This document shows positions 36,335 through 47,363 of a DNA stretch of 64,000 nt, one piece after another (the first letter of the stretch is position 1; every line of letters starts with the position of its first letter). This DNA is from Nematostella vectensis (Eukaryota > Cnidaria > Anthozoa > Actiniaria > Edwardsiidae). The translations under genes were made by a program, and so were the position numbers. Below the pieces are notes generated by a model. It saw only the letters and a program-made list of their open reading frames with translations. It was not told the origin of the DNA and did no database searches. Where the stretch lies: the NCBI RefSeq assembly GCF_932526225.1, contig NC_064039.1, positions 15,332,139 through 15,396,138 on the forward strand. Direction: 5' to 3'.

Positions 36335-36557
36335 TTATATCTCTTCCCCACCCAGACGTCACCCGTGACGTCGCGGCGCCTCGGGCCAATCCCAGCTCAC
36401 CCGTGACGTCACACCTCCTCCCGAATATCCCGCTCTCCCATTGGCTCACGGTGGCTGTGACGTCACACCTCCTACCATATATCCACCAATCACCGCTCAC
36501 CATGACCACCCCTCCCCCCTCCTCCTATATCCTCCTACCTATACCTATGTTACTACT
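36335..36557 (-). repeat. right terminal inverted repeat with CRE/CCAAT early promoter
   Basis: Inverse of 15710-15933 with only a few differences. It carries CRE TGACGTCA at 36404 and 36458, partial sites at 36354 and 36366, CCAAT at 36386 and ATTGG at 36440, with a reverse TATAAAC box at 36339 for the Cys-rich ORF. Confidence 0.9.
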
Positions 36558-36563
36558 GGAAGC
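36558..36563. repeat. target site duplication, right copy (GGAAGC)
   Basis: Exact copy of 15704-15709, directly after the right terminal repeat. Confidence 0.9.
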
Positions 36564-36954
36564 AAATCATTTGCAGGGGAAAATACAAGAGATAAGGAGA
36601 TATGAACATTCAGATGAAAATATGCGTAGGAGTGTAGCTGTGTATTATAATGGGGGGGGGGTGGGTAAGAGAAGGTACAGTGCATATAATCACCTTTTGA
36701 GTAATGAGTTAAGACTTCACGTGCGAAACAAGCCCTTCCTAGGCTTGTTTCGTACAATAAGCTCACGCCCTTTATTAATTCTATCCCTATTGGGACTCTT
36801 TATAGTGTTAAACATATTCTATGTGAAGGAATGCCTGGTTCGCACAAGGTAAGTGGCTATTATCGAAGTCTTGAGGAATTTCTGCAGATCCTAGCCAAAT
36901 TCTACCTAAACAAAACCAGTGGCTATTAGTTGAGCTGGTTTGGAAACCAGCCCC
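36564..36954. other. flanking sequence, no gene seen
   Basis: Pre-insertion host DNA with a short poly-G run (36651-36660) and a small palindrome (GAAACAAGCCCTTCCTAGGC region at 36726-36750). Confidence 0.4.
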
Positions 36955-37025
36955 TTTTTTGTTTCTCTTGGTGGGGACGGTGCACCCTTTGGGAAGGACA
37001 GTGCAGCATGCGCCTGGCTTGTCAG
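36955..37025 (+). pseudogene. fragment of the CACTA-like transposase family
   Basis: About 23 codons (G-D-G-A-P-F-G-K-D, then A-W-L-V-S) matching the [10 protein letters not shown] block of the transposase at 49470. They run directly into LINE endonuclease sequence. Confidence 0.5.
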
Positions 37026-38570
37026 CTTCGGAGTTGCAATCTATCTACGGAACAACTTGAAGGTTTTGGACGTTTATCGTTCTAAACTTTATGAAATGAT
37101 TTGTTTAACTCTATCTTTGTCTTCAGGGCATCGCATGCTAATTTGTGGCCTTTACAATCCTCCAAAGCATGACTACCGTGACGAGGATCTAATGAGCTAT
37201 TTAATTAGCTTTGTGGATTCTGTGTTGGACAAAAACCCTGACACTGTTGTGGTATGTGGCAGTGATCTCAATAGACTGAACCTACAAGAACTAATGACTT
37301 TGTCTGGTTGGGACGTTCTGGTTGATTTCCTCACGAGGGACGATGCTATTCTTGACAATTGCTTGACCAACCGCCCGGATCTCTTTGGAAAAGCATATCC
37401 AGTTCACATGCTTATCAAAACAGACCACAATGGGTTTGCGCTGCCAGCGGGCCGTAAATTGAAGCCCATACGCAGGAAAGTGCAAGTGCGCGATTGCAGG
37501 AACACCGGAAACAGGCGCTGTACATGGAGTTGGCTGAGACGGACTGGGGAGATGTTACTAAGGCAACAAATGTAAACGTAGCAGTGGGAGGATTGGAACA
37601 AAGAATTCACAAACTAATGGACAAGCACATGCCACTAAGATCAGTACAAATGACAACACGAGACCCTGCATGGATGACGCCGCTAGTCAAATCTCTGTTT
37701 CGGGCGAAGTCGAGAATAGCTACTACTCCAAATAACGAAGAGCGCTTGAAAGTCATCAATCACAGGATTTCGGAGATAATTAGCCAGAACCGGAAGAATC
37801 CCTCTGCCATATTAGGCAGTCGCGATTGGTGGGCGAGTGTCGATTCCAAATCTCAACGTAGCGTTTCCAATTCTACGGTCGCACTGGTTAAGACATCTTT
37901 AGACGGCCTTAACGAGTATTTCGGGCGACTCTGCCGTGACGACAACTATACGAAGCCGGTTGACTTAGATATTGCAGAGGATGTGGAGGTGCCAGTAATA
38001 TCTGAGAGGTTGGTATGGAGAACCCTTGAAAATTTGAAGAAAACTGCAACGAAACCTGACGAGATACCTCACTGGATATGGAGAGACTTTTCAGAAATTT
38101 TCGTACAAGTAATACACAAAATCTGGAATCTATCTCTATCTACACAGGAATGGCCCCTGTCATGGAAGAGAGCGAACATAAACCCTCTACCGAAGATGGA
38201 CATCCCTAAGAAAGACAAGGATTATAGAGGGATTAACATCACACCTGTCATCGCAAGGGCGTTTGAAAAGGTCGTATACGAAAACTTCGCCAGGAAACCC
38301 GTCGAGGCTAACCTTAGCCCCTCCCAGTTCGCTTACAGAAAAGGAGGGAACTGCACAAATGCTCTGATATCCATCCAACATCAAGTGTGTGAATACATGG
38401 ATAATTTTGATTGCAAAGCTGTTAGGATCTTTACGATGGACTTTAGCAAAGCTTTTGACTGTGTTAAGCATGATCTTTTGTCGCAGAAGCTGAAACAATT
38501 ATCACTTAATCCGTACTTAGTCAATTGGTACCACAGCTTTCTTCATGATAGGCAACAAAGACCGCCTCTG
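37026..38570 (+). pseudogene. LINE fragment A: endonuclease end plus reverse transcriptase
   Basis: Starts inside an APE endonuclease (C-G-S-D-L-N-R, with the usual D-F-N-x changed). A one-base frame change at about 37495 leads into the frame 37494-38672, which holds the RT palm: N-P-L-P-K, Y-R-G-I-N-I-T, F-A-Y-R-K-G-G-N-C and motif A M-D-F-S-K-A-F-D. It is cut before the Y/F-x-D-D box, where LINE fragment B begins. Confidence 0.75.
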
Positions 38571-38609
38571 ACCGCCCTCATCAACCGGTCCCTGGCTGAA
38601 GCCTCACTG

Positions 38610-39545
38610 ACGTCACAAACAGGCTCTTTCACAGCATGGACAAGGGCCAACTCACTGGGATGGTCTTTTTAGACCTTTCCAAGACATTTGACACTAATTA
38701 CCATGATATACTGTTAAACAAACTTGTAGATTTAGCGTTTTCTAGTTCTGCTACAAATTGGTTCAAAGTGTATCTTACTAGCAGGATCCAGAGTGTTTTT
38801 GTCAATGGTGTCATCTCAGACTCCCAACCAATCGCGTTCGGGGTACCTCAGGGGTCCCTGCTCGCTCCCCTGCTATTCATTTCTTACATATGACTTACCA
38901 TTTGTCGTGAACAGTTGTAAGATTCAGCTTTATGTGGATGACACCCTACTCTTTTTCAGCAGCAGTTCTGTGGCCGATATTAAACTAAATTTATCTGTAG
39001 ATCTCATTAACATTATCAGATGGTTGGAAAGAAACCGTCCTTATCTTAACTACACCAAAACTAAAATAATGCTAGTGGGTACACATCAGCGTCTTGGCAG
39101 GGTAAGCAGCCTTCCCATCGCCGCATATGATAAAGCCCTAAGTAGAGTATATCAGTTCAAGTATCTTAAGGTCATGCTTGATCCAAACCCTTATTGGAAT
39201 GACCAAGATTACATTTCCCCACAAATTTTATTCAGTCTCTGTATGCTGTGTAAAGCGCACAAGGTCATTCCGGGGGAGGCTTGTATCACATTGTATAGGT
39301 CCATGATACTTCCATTGTTTGACTGCTGCTGCGTGGTTTGGGGTGGCCTTGGCCAAACGAACAGCGCCTACCTGCTTTCAAGTCTAAACTCAAACAATAC
39401 CTGTGTAACTAGCTCCATGCAAATTTTTGTAACCTGTTATGTAATGTATTGTAGCTTATCGTATATTTTTCTGTATTATTTAATATTTTTGTCAGGACTC
39501 CATTTAAACCAGCTATGCTGAATTGGGTGGCCTGCTTAAATATTG
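38610..39545 (+). pseudogene. LINE fragment B: reverse transcriptase 3' half
   Basis: A different CR1/L2-type element: V-F-L-D-L-S-K-T-F-D, G-V-P-Q-G-S-L-L-A-P and, after a small frame change at about 38890, L-Y-V-D-D-T-L. The 3' end is an ATAAATA microsatellite tail (39545-39600), typical of these LINEs. Confidence 0.75.
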
Positions 39546-39854
39546 CTAATAAATAAATAAGTAAAAAAAAAAATAAATAAATACATAAATGAATGAATAA
39601 TGAGTTAAGACGCTGTTAACTTTTGTTGTTTATGGCTTTATTCATACAGGCGGACCTGAACTTATCAGTGGTGGAGCTAGAATGGCGCGATACACGGCGT
39701 CGGCTTATTTACTTTAAATTATTCAAAAGGAATTTGTCCCTGTGTTTACATTTGCTTACAAACTCGTTGCGTTTATTACGCTCGCTAAGGAGGTTTGCAC
39801 ATTATGAAAAACTTTTCCGCCATGCAAAAGATACATAGCTTCGTTTGAGTAGTG

Positions 39855-40300
39855 CGATGCGCGAAAGGATTTTCCACCTGATTGCATAGTCTAAGCTATT
39901 GTCTTTGAGCTGCCAGACGTGCTTACTTAATTCAGTAGCGTTGCGCTTAGAATCCGCTTTGAAAGAGGCCTTATGGTTTGCAAGTCTCGCTTTAAAGTCT
40001 GTGGCTGTCCTACGTATGTTTCCCCTTTGTCTACCAAGCCACAGTATCTTGCGGAGACAATGTCTCTAGCTAGGCACTGCCCTTCCATGGGGCATGCTTT
40101 GCCTTTCGGATAGTTGCACGCTCTCTCTTTCGCAGGGTTCCCGTCGCATTAAAGCTTTCACTTGTTATCTCCTTCGATGATTGTTCTTATGTTCGGCATG
40201 CAGCTGTACGACAGCTTGACCGTATTTCCGTTAAATATCTTGTGTAACTTACTAGTTGGCGTGAAGCAGCTGTCAACAATCTTTCCCTAGGTTCTTTTTC
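39855..40300 (-). pseudogene. GIY-YIG endonuclease end of a Penelope-like/cnidarian RT element
   Basis: Reverse-strand blocks in broken frames: [26 protein letters not shown] with Y-V-G, then F-K-A-R-L-A-N-H, E-L-S-K-H-V-W and I-R-W-K-I. This is the C-terminal nuclease of a reverse transcriptase family common in Hydra and corals. Several stops are present. Confidence 0.55.
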
Positions 40301-40524
40301 ACGTTTCGGCCGTATGGTGAATTATACCAGATTACATTTCGTTTTCTGGTCCTTCTCTCAGGTGTGTGGCGTGGTTGATGCGAGCGCAGCCTTGTCGAAT
40401 ATTTCCTTCTTGGATGATATCTCAGAAAGCCGCTTGTTGTTGCCCTGGGTTCTTGAGTATGGAAGGGGGCTGGTTAAATTTGATATTCACATACTGCAGG
40501 ATGTTATTTGGTTTCATGTAAGGT

Positions 40525-41293
40525 GTATGCTGGCCAGTATACCAAGTGGATCGCAGAGGAAATCGGCCTTAGTGACCGCATAGAACAGCTCGCGGAAAAG
40601 AATGTACTCATTAACCTGAAAAGACCACAAGCCAAATTTTGACAACAAACCAGCTTGCAGACTGATTAGTCCAACGAAATCAGAGCTAGGACACGTCAGT
40701 AAAACCATTCTTGGAAGGTTGGTGAAAGCAATAGTAGACCAAACCAGGGTAAACCTTTGGAAGAGTACTCGTGAGGTACTAAAGAGGTATCGGAATTTCT
40801 CAAGCAAACAAGAAGGAAGCTAGTTTTGACATCGTTGAATTCTAACCGTCGATCACGGAAAAGCTGCTAGTAAAAGCGATCGACTTCGCCAAACAATACT
40901 CTATATTGTTCAGGACCATGAAAAAGACACCATCATTCATGCAAAACGCACGATTGTATTAAACGATGAAAACGCGTGGTGAAAGAAAGAAGGGAACAGT
41001 GGATTCGATGTAACAATGGGTAGTTTCGATGGTGCGGAATCGAACTGGTGGTATGCTTCATGTTATCACTTTTACAACCAAAGTACGGAGCGTTCATAGG
41101 CCTTTATAGGGATGATGGTCTGGGGATATTCCGAAAACTCCAAGTCGAGAATATCAAGAAGGATATTTGCAAAACCTTCGCCGAAAACCAGCCAAAAGTC
41201 ACTATCCAGGAAAACAAGAAGGTAATGAATGAACGAACGAGAAAACGAATGAAAAAACGCAGAGAGATGTGGTGGAGTCAACAAACGAAGTGA
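40525..41293 (+). pseudogene. reverse transcriptase piece of the same GIY-YIG element family, opposite strand
   Basis: Fragments read K-N-V-L-I-N-L-K, then after many stops G-L-Y-R-D-D-G-L-G-I-F (41098-41130), the catalytic Y-x-D-D of this RT family, and I-K-K-D-I. It lies head to head with the nuclease fragment on the other strand. Confidence 0.55.
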
Positions 41294-41663
41294 GGAGCCT
41301 CTAGGCGAACCTGGTCCTATTCAGGGTTCACTAATCCGATTAATATATCTGTTTCTATAATTCTAAATTAGAATTCTAATTTTTAAATTTATAATCCCGG
41401 CTAAATCTGTTTTTCGTCACGTTGAACGGCGAGCTGTAAAAATTACAGGTTTACACTTTTTGCATTTCGCGCTCTATTTCGTTATAATGGGCTGAGTTTA
41501 CCCTGCGTCGAGACACGATGAGAAGTTATGAAGAGAACTCCGATTAAATCTGTGAAACAATCAGAGTTTTGCAGAGTTTGTCGATGTAGTCCTGCCATTC
41601 TCGGAAGAGGGAAGTGTGATATTTTCTCTGGAAAAGCATCTTTGCAAGCAAAGTTCGGTATAG

Positions 41664-41864
41664 GTGAAGTGCACGTCTCAGGGAAAGTATGAGAACGCAT
41701 TGAATAACTACCAACACGGGCTTCGTCTATTTCAAAAGACAGGTGACGAGAGTGTCCAAGCTAAGGCATACCTGGGTATGGGTACTGTATACTGTAACCA
41801 GGGCAAGCACAAGGACGCAATAAATAACTTCCAGCACGGGATTAGTCTATTTCAAGACAGGTGA
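41664..41864 (+). pseudogene. tetratricopeptide-repeat fragment
   Basis: One and a half TPR units: G-K-Y-E-N-A-L ... Y-Q-H-G-L and A-K-A-Y-L-G-M-G-T-V-Y-C-N-Q-G-K-H-K-D-A-I. TPR genes are greatly expanded in cnidarians. No start, and it ends in a stop within the second unit. Confidence 0.5.
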
Positions 41865-42489
41865 CGAGATTGGTCAAGATAAGGCAATGACCGCTTAAGC
41901 GAAAATCCACTACGAGGAGGCAAACAATTTACATACAAGGAGGCAAACAATTTTATTCGTCAAGCAAGTCTCTATTCGAACGTGCACTGGGTCCAGAGGG
42001 AGCAGGGTGCCCTATACGTAGACTTCAAAGAGGCGAAATAGTGTTACAAAAACGAGCTTGATTTTTGTTTCAAAGAAACATACACTAGTAAATCCAGTTA
42101 CACTCTATATAAAAAAAGTGCATCTCAACATCTTGTTCCAGAATGTTTTATGATCAGCAAGAAGTTCCTGCAGCAAAAGCTCTTGTTCTTTTTGACAGAT
42201 TTACTTATCTCACTGACTACTTTTGACGACATTGGAAGAATGCCTATTTTCGTAATAGCAAACTTATTATTACCACCACACTTGCAATTTTAATGGCAGC
42301 CGCTCGTACGATAGAAAGGATGTTATTGACTATGGCCAGATAGATCAAAGTCTCTGGGGAGGCTGTTTGACAGTGATTTCGACCAAGGAAAGTTGAATAA
42401 ACTTCATCTGGATGTTTCCCGCCTTCTCCAATCAACTTGTCCTACAAATGGAATACGGATATGTTCTCCAAAATTAATCTAAATCTAGA
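41865..42489. other. no gene seen
   Basis: AT-rich sequence with decayed fragments. A further TPR-like bit may continue just after the stop at 41862. Confidence 0.3.
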
Positions 42490-43523
42490 AATATTCGGTG
42501 TATGTGTTCTGCCGGTATTATGCTAATTCAAGCGCATCTCGCAATTTACTTCTGCAAGGGAGGGATACTTCAACGAATCCTGGTCTTGTCAGTAAACCCA
42601 AATGCTGTGCCAGTAAAAGAACAATCGCCCGCAACCAAAACAAAGTGGTCTACTGTGTCTGTTTTACATCCACTCATATTAAGTGTTTACCTTACGGGCT
42701 TACGGTTGCACGAGGCGAGGTTTCGCTTCTGACTTTCATCGATGTTCGTGAAGATTTTGTTCACTCATGATCATTCAATAAACTCCATTTTGTATTTCCA
42801 CACAACGCTTTAAATCCTCCAGAAATACAGAACCTCCAAAGTAGAAATTCTCTGAGTTTTGACCAACAATTTTGTAAAATAATTTAGTCCAGATGACTAG
42901 TGACTATATCACACGAGACATACACGCTGAAGTTTTAGCTCAGATAAATTTTTCTATTCAACATGGAATTGAGTACGAAACTAGCCTTCATTCCATTTAA
43001 GCTGCTTCTTGGGCTTATTGGATGTGAGAAGGACCTTGTTGAATTATTGGCGGAACAGAAAAGTGTACCAACGAGCGAGATTTGTTGAGTGAGTGAAAAT
43101 GGCTCTTGTCTTGTTTTGAAACTTTGCGGTTTGACCTGTAATTTCTACCGAAAAGCGAAGACGCTACATATCCAAGGTAGATCAGAGGCAATGGAAAGTT
43201 TCAGGGAACTAGTAGATTGGCGGGGAATTTAAATAAGCATATTCACAAACATGTTAGTGACGATTGCTAAGCGAGACCCGACCCATCATTAATGATAGTG
43301 CACCTACGCTTATCCGTACATGTAAAGGTTTCAAATATGCCATGCTAAATATTAACAGTTTAAGAGGCAATATTGATCGCCTGAGAATTTTGCTTGATAA
43401 CAAGCCAGTCGATGCATTTGCTGTAAATGAAACAAAGCTTGGCTCGAAGATTGATGATAATCAAATACATATAAATGGTTACGATATTATAAGATCAGAT
43501 CGCAACACAAGAGGGGGTGGTGT
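42490..43523 (+). pseudogene. LINE C, 5' part: degenerate 2A/zinc region and endonuclease start
   Basis: At about 42540-42582 the frame gives L-L-L-Q-G-R-D-T-S-T-N-P-G-L, a worn 2A-like motif, followed by Cys-rich zinc-finger remains. From 43264 the endonuclease begins: L-N-I-N-S-L-R-G-N and A-V-N-E-T-K-L. It is interrupted at 43523 by the Pack-MULE-like element and resumes at 44318. Confidence 0.65.
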
Positions 43524-44317
43524 TTCCCTGCTAGCAGAGGCCTCTTTTCTCTGTATTTCGCTGGGCTGGAGTTCGCGAGGAAAAGATACTTCTGCCATGG
43601 GTCGCAAGTTCGTTTGATCAAACCGCCGTCCACGATCGTGGACGAGACCCAGAGCGCATGCTCCGTTCATTAATTACTGGCCACTATTTGAGCCCACAAT
43701 GACTAGCGCATGCATGAAACGTATATCCGCTGCCGGATAATAAGCCCGCATTCGAAACGGCGTCCTCCGTAGAAATATCACGCGACGGATTATAAAAGAA
43801 GCCATTCAATGCCTTATCTTCATTCAGAATTTTCTCTCTTTTGACAAACGAGTCAATCTTCCGTTTACAGGTTTTGCATATTCTTCTGGGAATAGCTGAT
43901 CTAAGTTTAACAAAAATTTTTGTAGCATTTTCTTCGAATCCAACTGTGCGATATTTACATTGAAGAAACTCGCCTGCCCAGATGTCTTGAAATTAGTCCC
44001 ACAAACAAGACAAAACTCGTCTTTGCTGCGTTTGTTGTTCAATCTTTTTAGTGACGTTTTAGGTGATTGAAATTGAACAGTTGTTTTCTTTTTTCGAAGA
44101 GGAGAACTAACCGGAGTTTGATTCATGATTTCCGACTAAACCCATGCAAAGCATATTGACAGCTTTCGCGCGATGGTATGGGTTTTGGCACGTCGGTCGC
44201 TTATTAACGCTCACACATGCGCAACAGAAACAGTTTCGACCCATGGCAGAGGTATCTTTTCCTCGCGAACTCCAGCCCAGCGAAATACAGAGAAAAGAGG
44301 CCTCTGATAGCAGGGAA
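43524..44317. mobile_element. 794-bp MULE-type non-autonomous element with long inverted repeats
   Basis: Terminal inverted repeats of about 80 bp, starting TTCCCTGCTAGCAGAGGCCT on the left and matched in inverse on the right. They are flanked by a 9-bp direct repeat GGGTGGTGT (43515-43523 and 44318-44326). Long inverted repeats and a 9-bp duplication are characteristic of Mutator-like elements. Removing it restores the LINE endonuclease reading frame around R-G-G-G-V. Confidence 0.8.
43824..44126 (-). CDS. ORF carried by the MULE element (possible captured gene fragment)
   Basis: 100 codons from ATG 44126. Basic N-terminus, then C-L-V-C-G-T-N-F in a zinc-finger-like setting and a helical region with L-L-N-L-D-Q-L-F. 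It is unlike transposases and has the look of the N-terminal part of a host zinc-finger protein. Captured gene pieces inside non-autonomous MULEs are known as Pack-MULEs. Confidence 0.4.
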   Translation of the reverse strand: MNQTPVSSPLRKKKTTVQFQSPKTSLKRLNNKRSKDEFCLVCGTNFKTSGQASFFNVNIAQLDSKKMLQKFLLNLDQLFPEEYAKPVNGRLTRLSKERKF

Positions 44318-45990
44318 GGGTGGTGTTTGTATTTATATAAAGTCAGACTTGTCATATACATTACGTTCAGACTTAGCTGATCCCTATTTGGAGATGCTCA
44401 TAATTGAAATAAAAAAACCTAATACCAAACCCTTCTTGATTGCGACTTGGTATAGACTGCCTAAGAGCTCAGTAAAATTATTTGAATCATTTGAGAGAGT
44501 AATTAGCCATATAGACAGCTTAAATTATCCATTAATTTTGCTTGGTGATGTAAATACAAATTATTTGGACGTAAATGATTCAAACCTAAAGTATTTAAGG
44601 AGTATTTCCGATGTATATGGTCTTGACCAGTTAATCAACCAGCCAACACGTATTACAAATAGAACTAAATCCCTAATAGATATTTGCTTAACAAACGATT
44701 CTCACACAATTGTACGGTCTGGCGTAAATCATGTTGGAATAGATTTCGATTATCATAGTGTTATATATGCTGTAAGAAAAATTTCCTTTTCACCAAAAGG
44801 AAAACCAGCTTTATTTGAATATAGAAACTTCAAGGGATTCAATCTTATTCTTTTTAAGGAAGATCTTGATAAATGTAACTGGTCTACTCTCGATAATTTT
44901 TCTGAGCCTAATGAGATGTGGATAAATTGGAAAAAGATATTTCTTAGTGTCCTAGATAAGCATGCCCCCACTAAAACGCGCTTCAAACGTGCTAAGAAAT
45001 CCAATCATTGGATGAATGCTGACTTGAGAAAATTAATGTTTGCAAGAGATACTGCAAGGCGTAAGGCTATCTAAACAGGCGCCGAGGTAGACTGTGGTGG
45101 AATGAGTATCGTGCCCAGAGCAATAAAATGAATGGCGCAATAAAAGCGACCAAAGTGGCATTCTATAAGGATCGTTTTTCTCAGCAGAAGGGATCTACGC
45201 TCAACCGGGAAAACCATAAATGAACTTATGTCACGTAATGCTAAGAGCACAATCATACCAGAAATCGAACACAATGGCTCTAGAACAACCACTGACCACG
45301 AAATAAGTGAGAGTTTCAATCAACACTTTACAGAAATAGGGTCGAATTTGGCATCTTCAATGCCTGCATCCGAATGCAACTATTTGGACTATGTCAAAGC
45401 AACTGACAGCACCTTTCAGCTACATAAAATATCATATACACGGGTATTAGAGTTATTTCAAAACTTGGATCCAACAAAGGCCACTGGGCTAGATGGTATT
45501 TCCTGTCGGCTATTAAAAGAGTCGGCAGATATTTTGTGTCCTTCTTTAACAAACTTAATTAATTTGTCAATACATACAGGTCTTTATCCTGATGAATGGA
45601 AATGCCCTAAGGTGCTACCAGTTTATAAGAAGGGAAAAAGGTCTGATATGAATAATTACAGACCCATATCAATAATTACAGTAGTGTCCAAAATTTGTGA
45701 ACGGACTATTTTCGACCAATTGTATAAATATTTGAAAGATAATAACATTTTACATGAATGCCAGTCAGGCTTTCGGTCACAACATTCAACTTTGAGCTCT
45801 TTGATCGAAGCTACCAATGAATGGTTTCTTAATATAGACCATAACTTATAAATACTGTTGTTTTTGTAGATCTGGCTAAGGCATTCGATACAGTAAATCA
45901 CGACATTCTCATTCATAAACTTGCAAAGTATGGCCTACGCGAATCAAGTCTAATTTGGATTAGATCATACCTTACTGGGCGTAGCAAACA
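44318..45990 (+). pseudogene. LINE C, 3' part: endonuclease and reverse transcriptase, truncated
   Basis: Resumes with V-C-I-Y-I-K-S-D and runs through G-D-V-N, then a stop at about 45074. The connecting region and RT follow (45228-45851: V-Y-K-K-G, Y-R-P-I-S-I, F-R-S-Q-H-S-T). After another stop comes V-F-V-D-L-A-K-A-F-D-T-V (45860-45895). It ends before the catalytic Y/F-x-D-D box at about 45990. Confidence 0.75.
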
Positions 45991-46071
45991 TGGAAAACCC
46001 GGATAATACACGGCTTTTTAGTCAGCTTTTAAAACGGCAATACCGACACGGAAAGACTGGATTGATTATCT

Positions 46072-46365
46072 GTTAGCAAATCTAATTATTCAACTGTAGC
46101 ATCTACTATTTCAGTCTCATCTTATCAATCAGTTGAGCTGAATAGCAGTGACATATCAGAAAATCAAAGTCTAGATTCACCAAGGTCACCTCCACTGAAA
46201 AGGCAAAACGCAGTTCGTAACGCTTCACCACCAGATCTGCAAAGCACAACAGGGATGCCAAAAGATCTGCCGCCAGACTTTAAACTACCCAATCAGTTTG
46301 GTACTGATATCCTTTGTAATGTCAATAAATACTTAGCCAACATCTTTGTTCTAGGTATTCCGTAG
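46072..46365 (+). other. possible coding exon of unknown origin
   Basis: An open frame without ATG, rich in Ser/Pro/Asp (S-P-R-S-P-P-L-K-R-Q), with natural-looking composition. It ends in C-N-V-N-K-Y-L-A-N-I-F-V-L-G followed by a stop. No motif recognised. Confidence 0.25.
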
Positions 46366-46599
46366 GAGGATTAATAATAATTGCACTTGCCTTTTTGTGT
46401 GTGGTGGAACATGACGCAAAATGAAAGTGGGGGGAAGGGGCGTTTTCAAAAGTTTATGCTTGAAAAAAATGTTGGCTCCGCTTTTAGGCAGTGCTTATAC
46501 CTATAAATTTTGTTTCTGTTTAGGGCAGTAACGTGCATTTATAGTACAACCAGCAAGCACCACCAACTAGCCAATAGATCAATAAATCCTACAATCTGA

Positions 46600-47148
46600 T
46601 TGGCTAAAGTGCAAGGAACCCCAGTCACAATAATGGCGGACTCTGGTGCTAGTATTAATGTCCTTGACGAAGAAGACTACCGGAAATTGCCGAAAAGCGC
46701 AAAGTTAGAGCAGTCTGGCGTCAAGATATTCGCCTACCAGTCAACAAATCCCCTACAAGTCCTTGGAAAGTTCACCGCGATCACGGCGTCTACCACTAAG
46801 AATATCAGTGCGCGATTCTACGTGGTCAAAGGATCGGGCGGCTCACTGTTAAGCTGGAAAACTTCCCAAGAGCTCAATCTCCTCCAGACGGTGAAGCAAG
46901 TAACTGAGAAGACACCCCAAGGCAAGACCCAAGGTCAACGAGCTAACAAGCCTCATCGACGAATATGACGACCTGTTCCATGGGCTAGGCAAGCTGAAGA
47001 ACTATCAGATAAAGCTACACATCGACGAAAACACACCACCTGTTGCACAGCCGCACAGAAGGGTCCCGTTTCACGTTCGCAAGCAGCTAGGGGAACAGCT
47101 ACAGCGGGACGAAGAGCTTGGCGTGATAGAACGCATCGAAGGCCCTAC
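46600..47148 (+). pseudogene. Ty3/gypsy protease and start of reverse transcriptase
   Basis: Retropepsin with catalytic M-A-D-S-G-A-S (about 46633-46653). A frame change at about 46940 follows, then the RT N-terminal region (E-Y-D-D-L-F, P-V-A-Q-P-H-R-R, L-G-V-I-E-R). The sequence stops at 47148, where the CACTA-like transposon is inserted, and the RT resumes at 52294. No gag or 5' LTR is attached to this copy. Confidence 0.8.
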
Positions 47149-47363
47149 CACGTCGGGCTAGCTGTGTCCATTTTTGGCTCATTTGATTCAGCCAAACTTG
47201 GGACTGGGGCGAGCGCGATCCTTCGCTGTGGTCCTTAGAAGGTCTAAAATGCCTAATATTTCACTGTCCCTATCCCCCAGGGGTAGTTTTTCAATGGAAA
47301 ATGGCGGCAGAAACACGAAGAGCTTGAATTGATCTTTATTTTGGTATATTACTCTTAATACAA

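Larger units (their letters stand above)
15710..36557. mobile_element. complete Maverick/Polinton (adintovirus-type) element
   Basis: A 20,848-bp element bounded by terminal inverted repeats of about 224 bp and a 6-bp target duplication. It encodes PolB, retroviral-type integrase, hexon-like and penton-like proteins, adenain-type protease and packaging ATPase, the set that defines adintovirus-type Polintons. The terminal repeats differ at only a handful of bases, so the insertion is fairly recent. Even so, polymerase, protease and the first penton-like gene carry frame changes. Integrase, second penton-like, hexon-like and ATPase frames are open throughout. The element is visibly richer in G+C than its surroundings. 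Confidence 0.95.
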
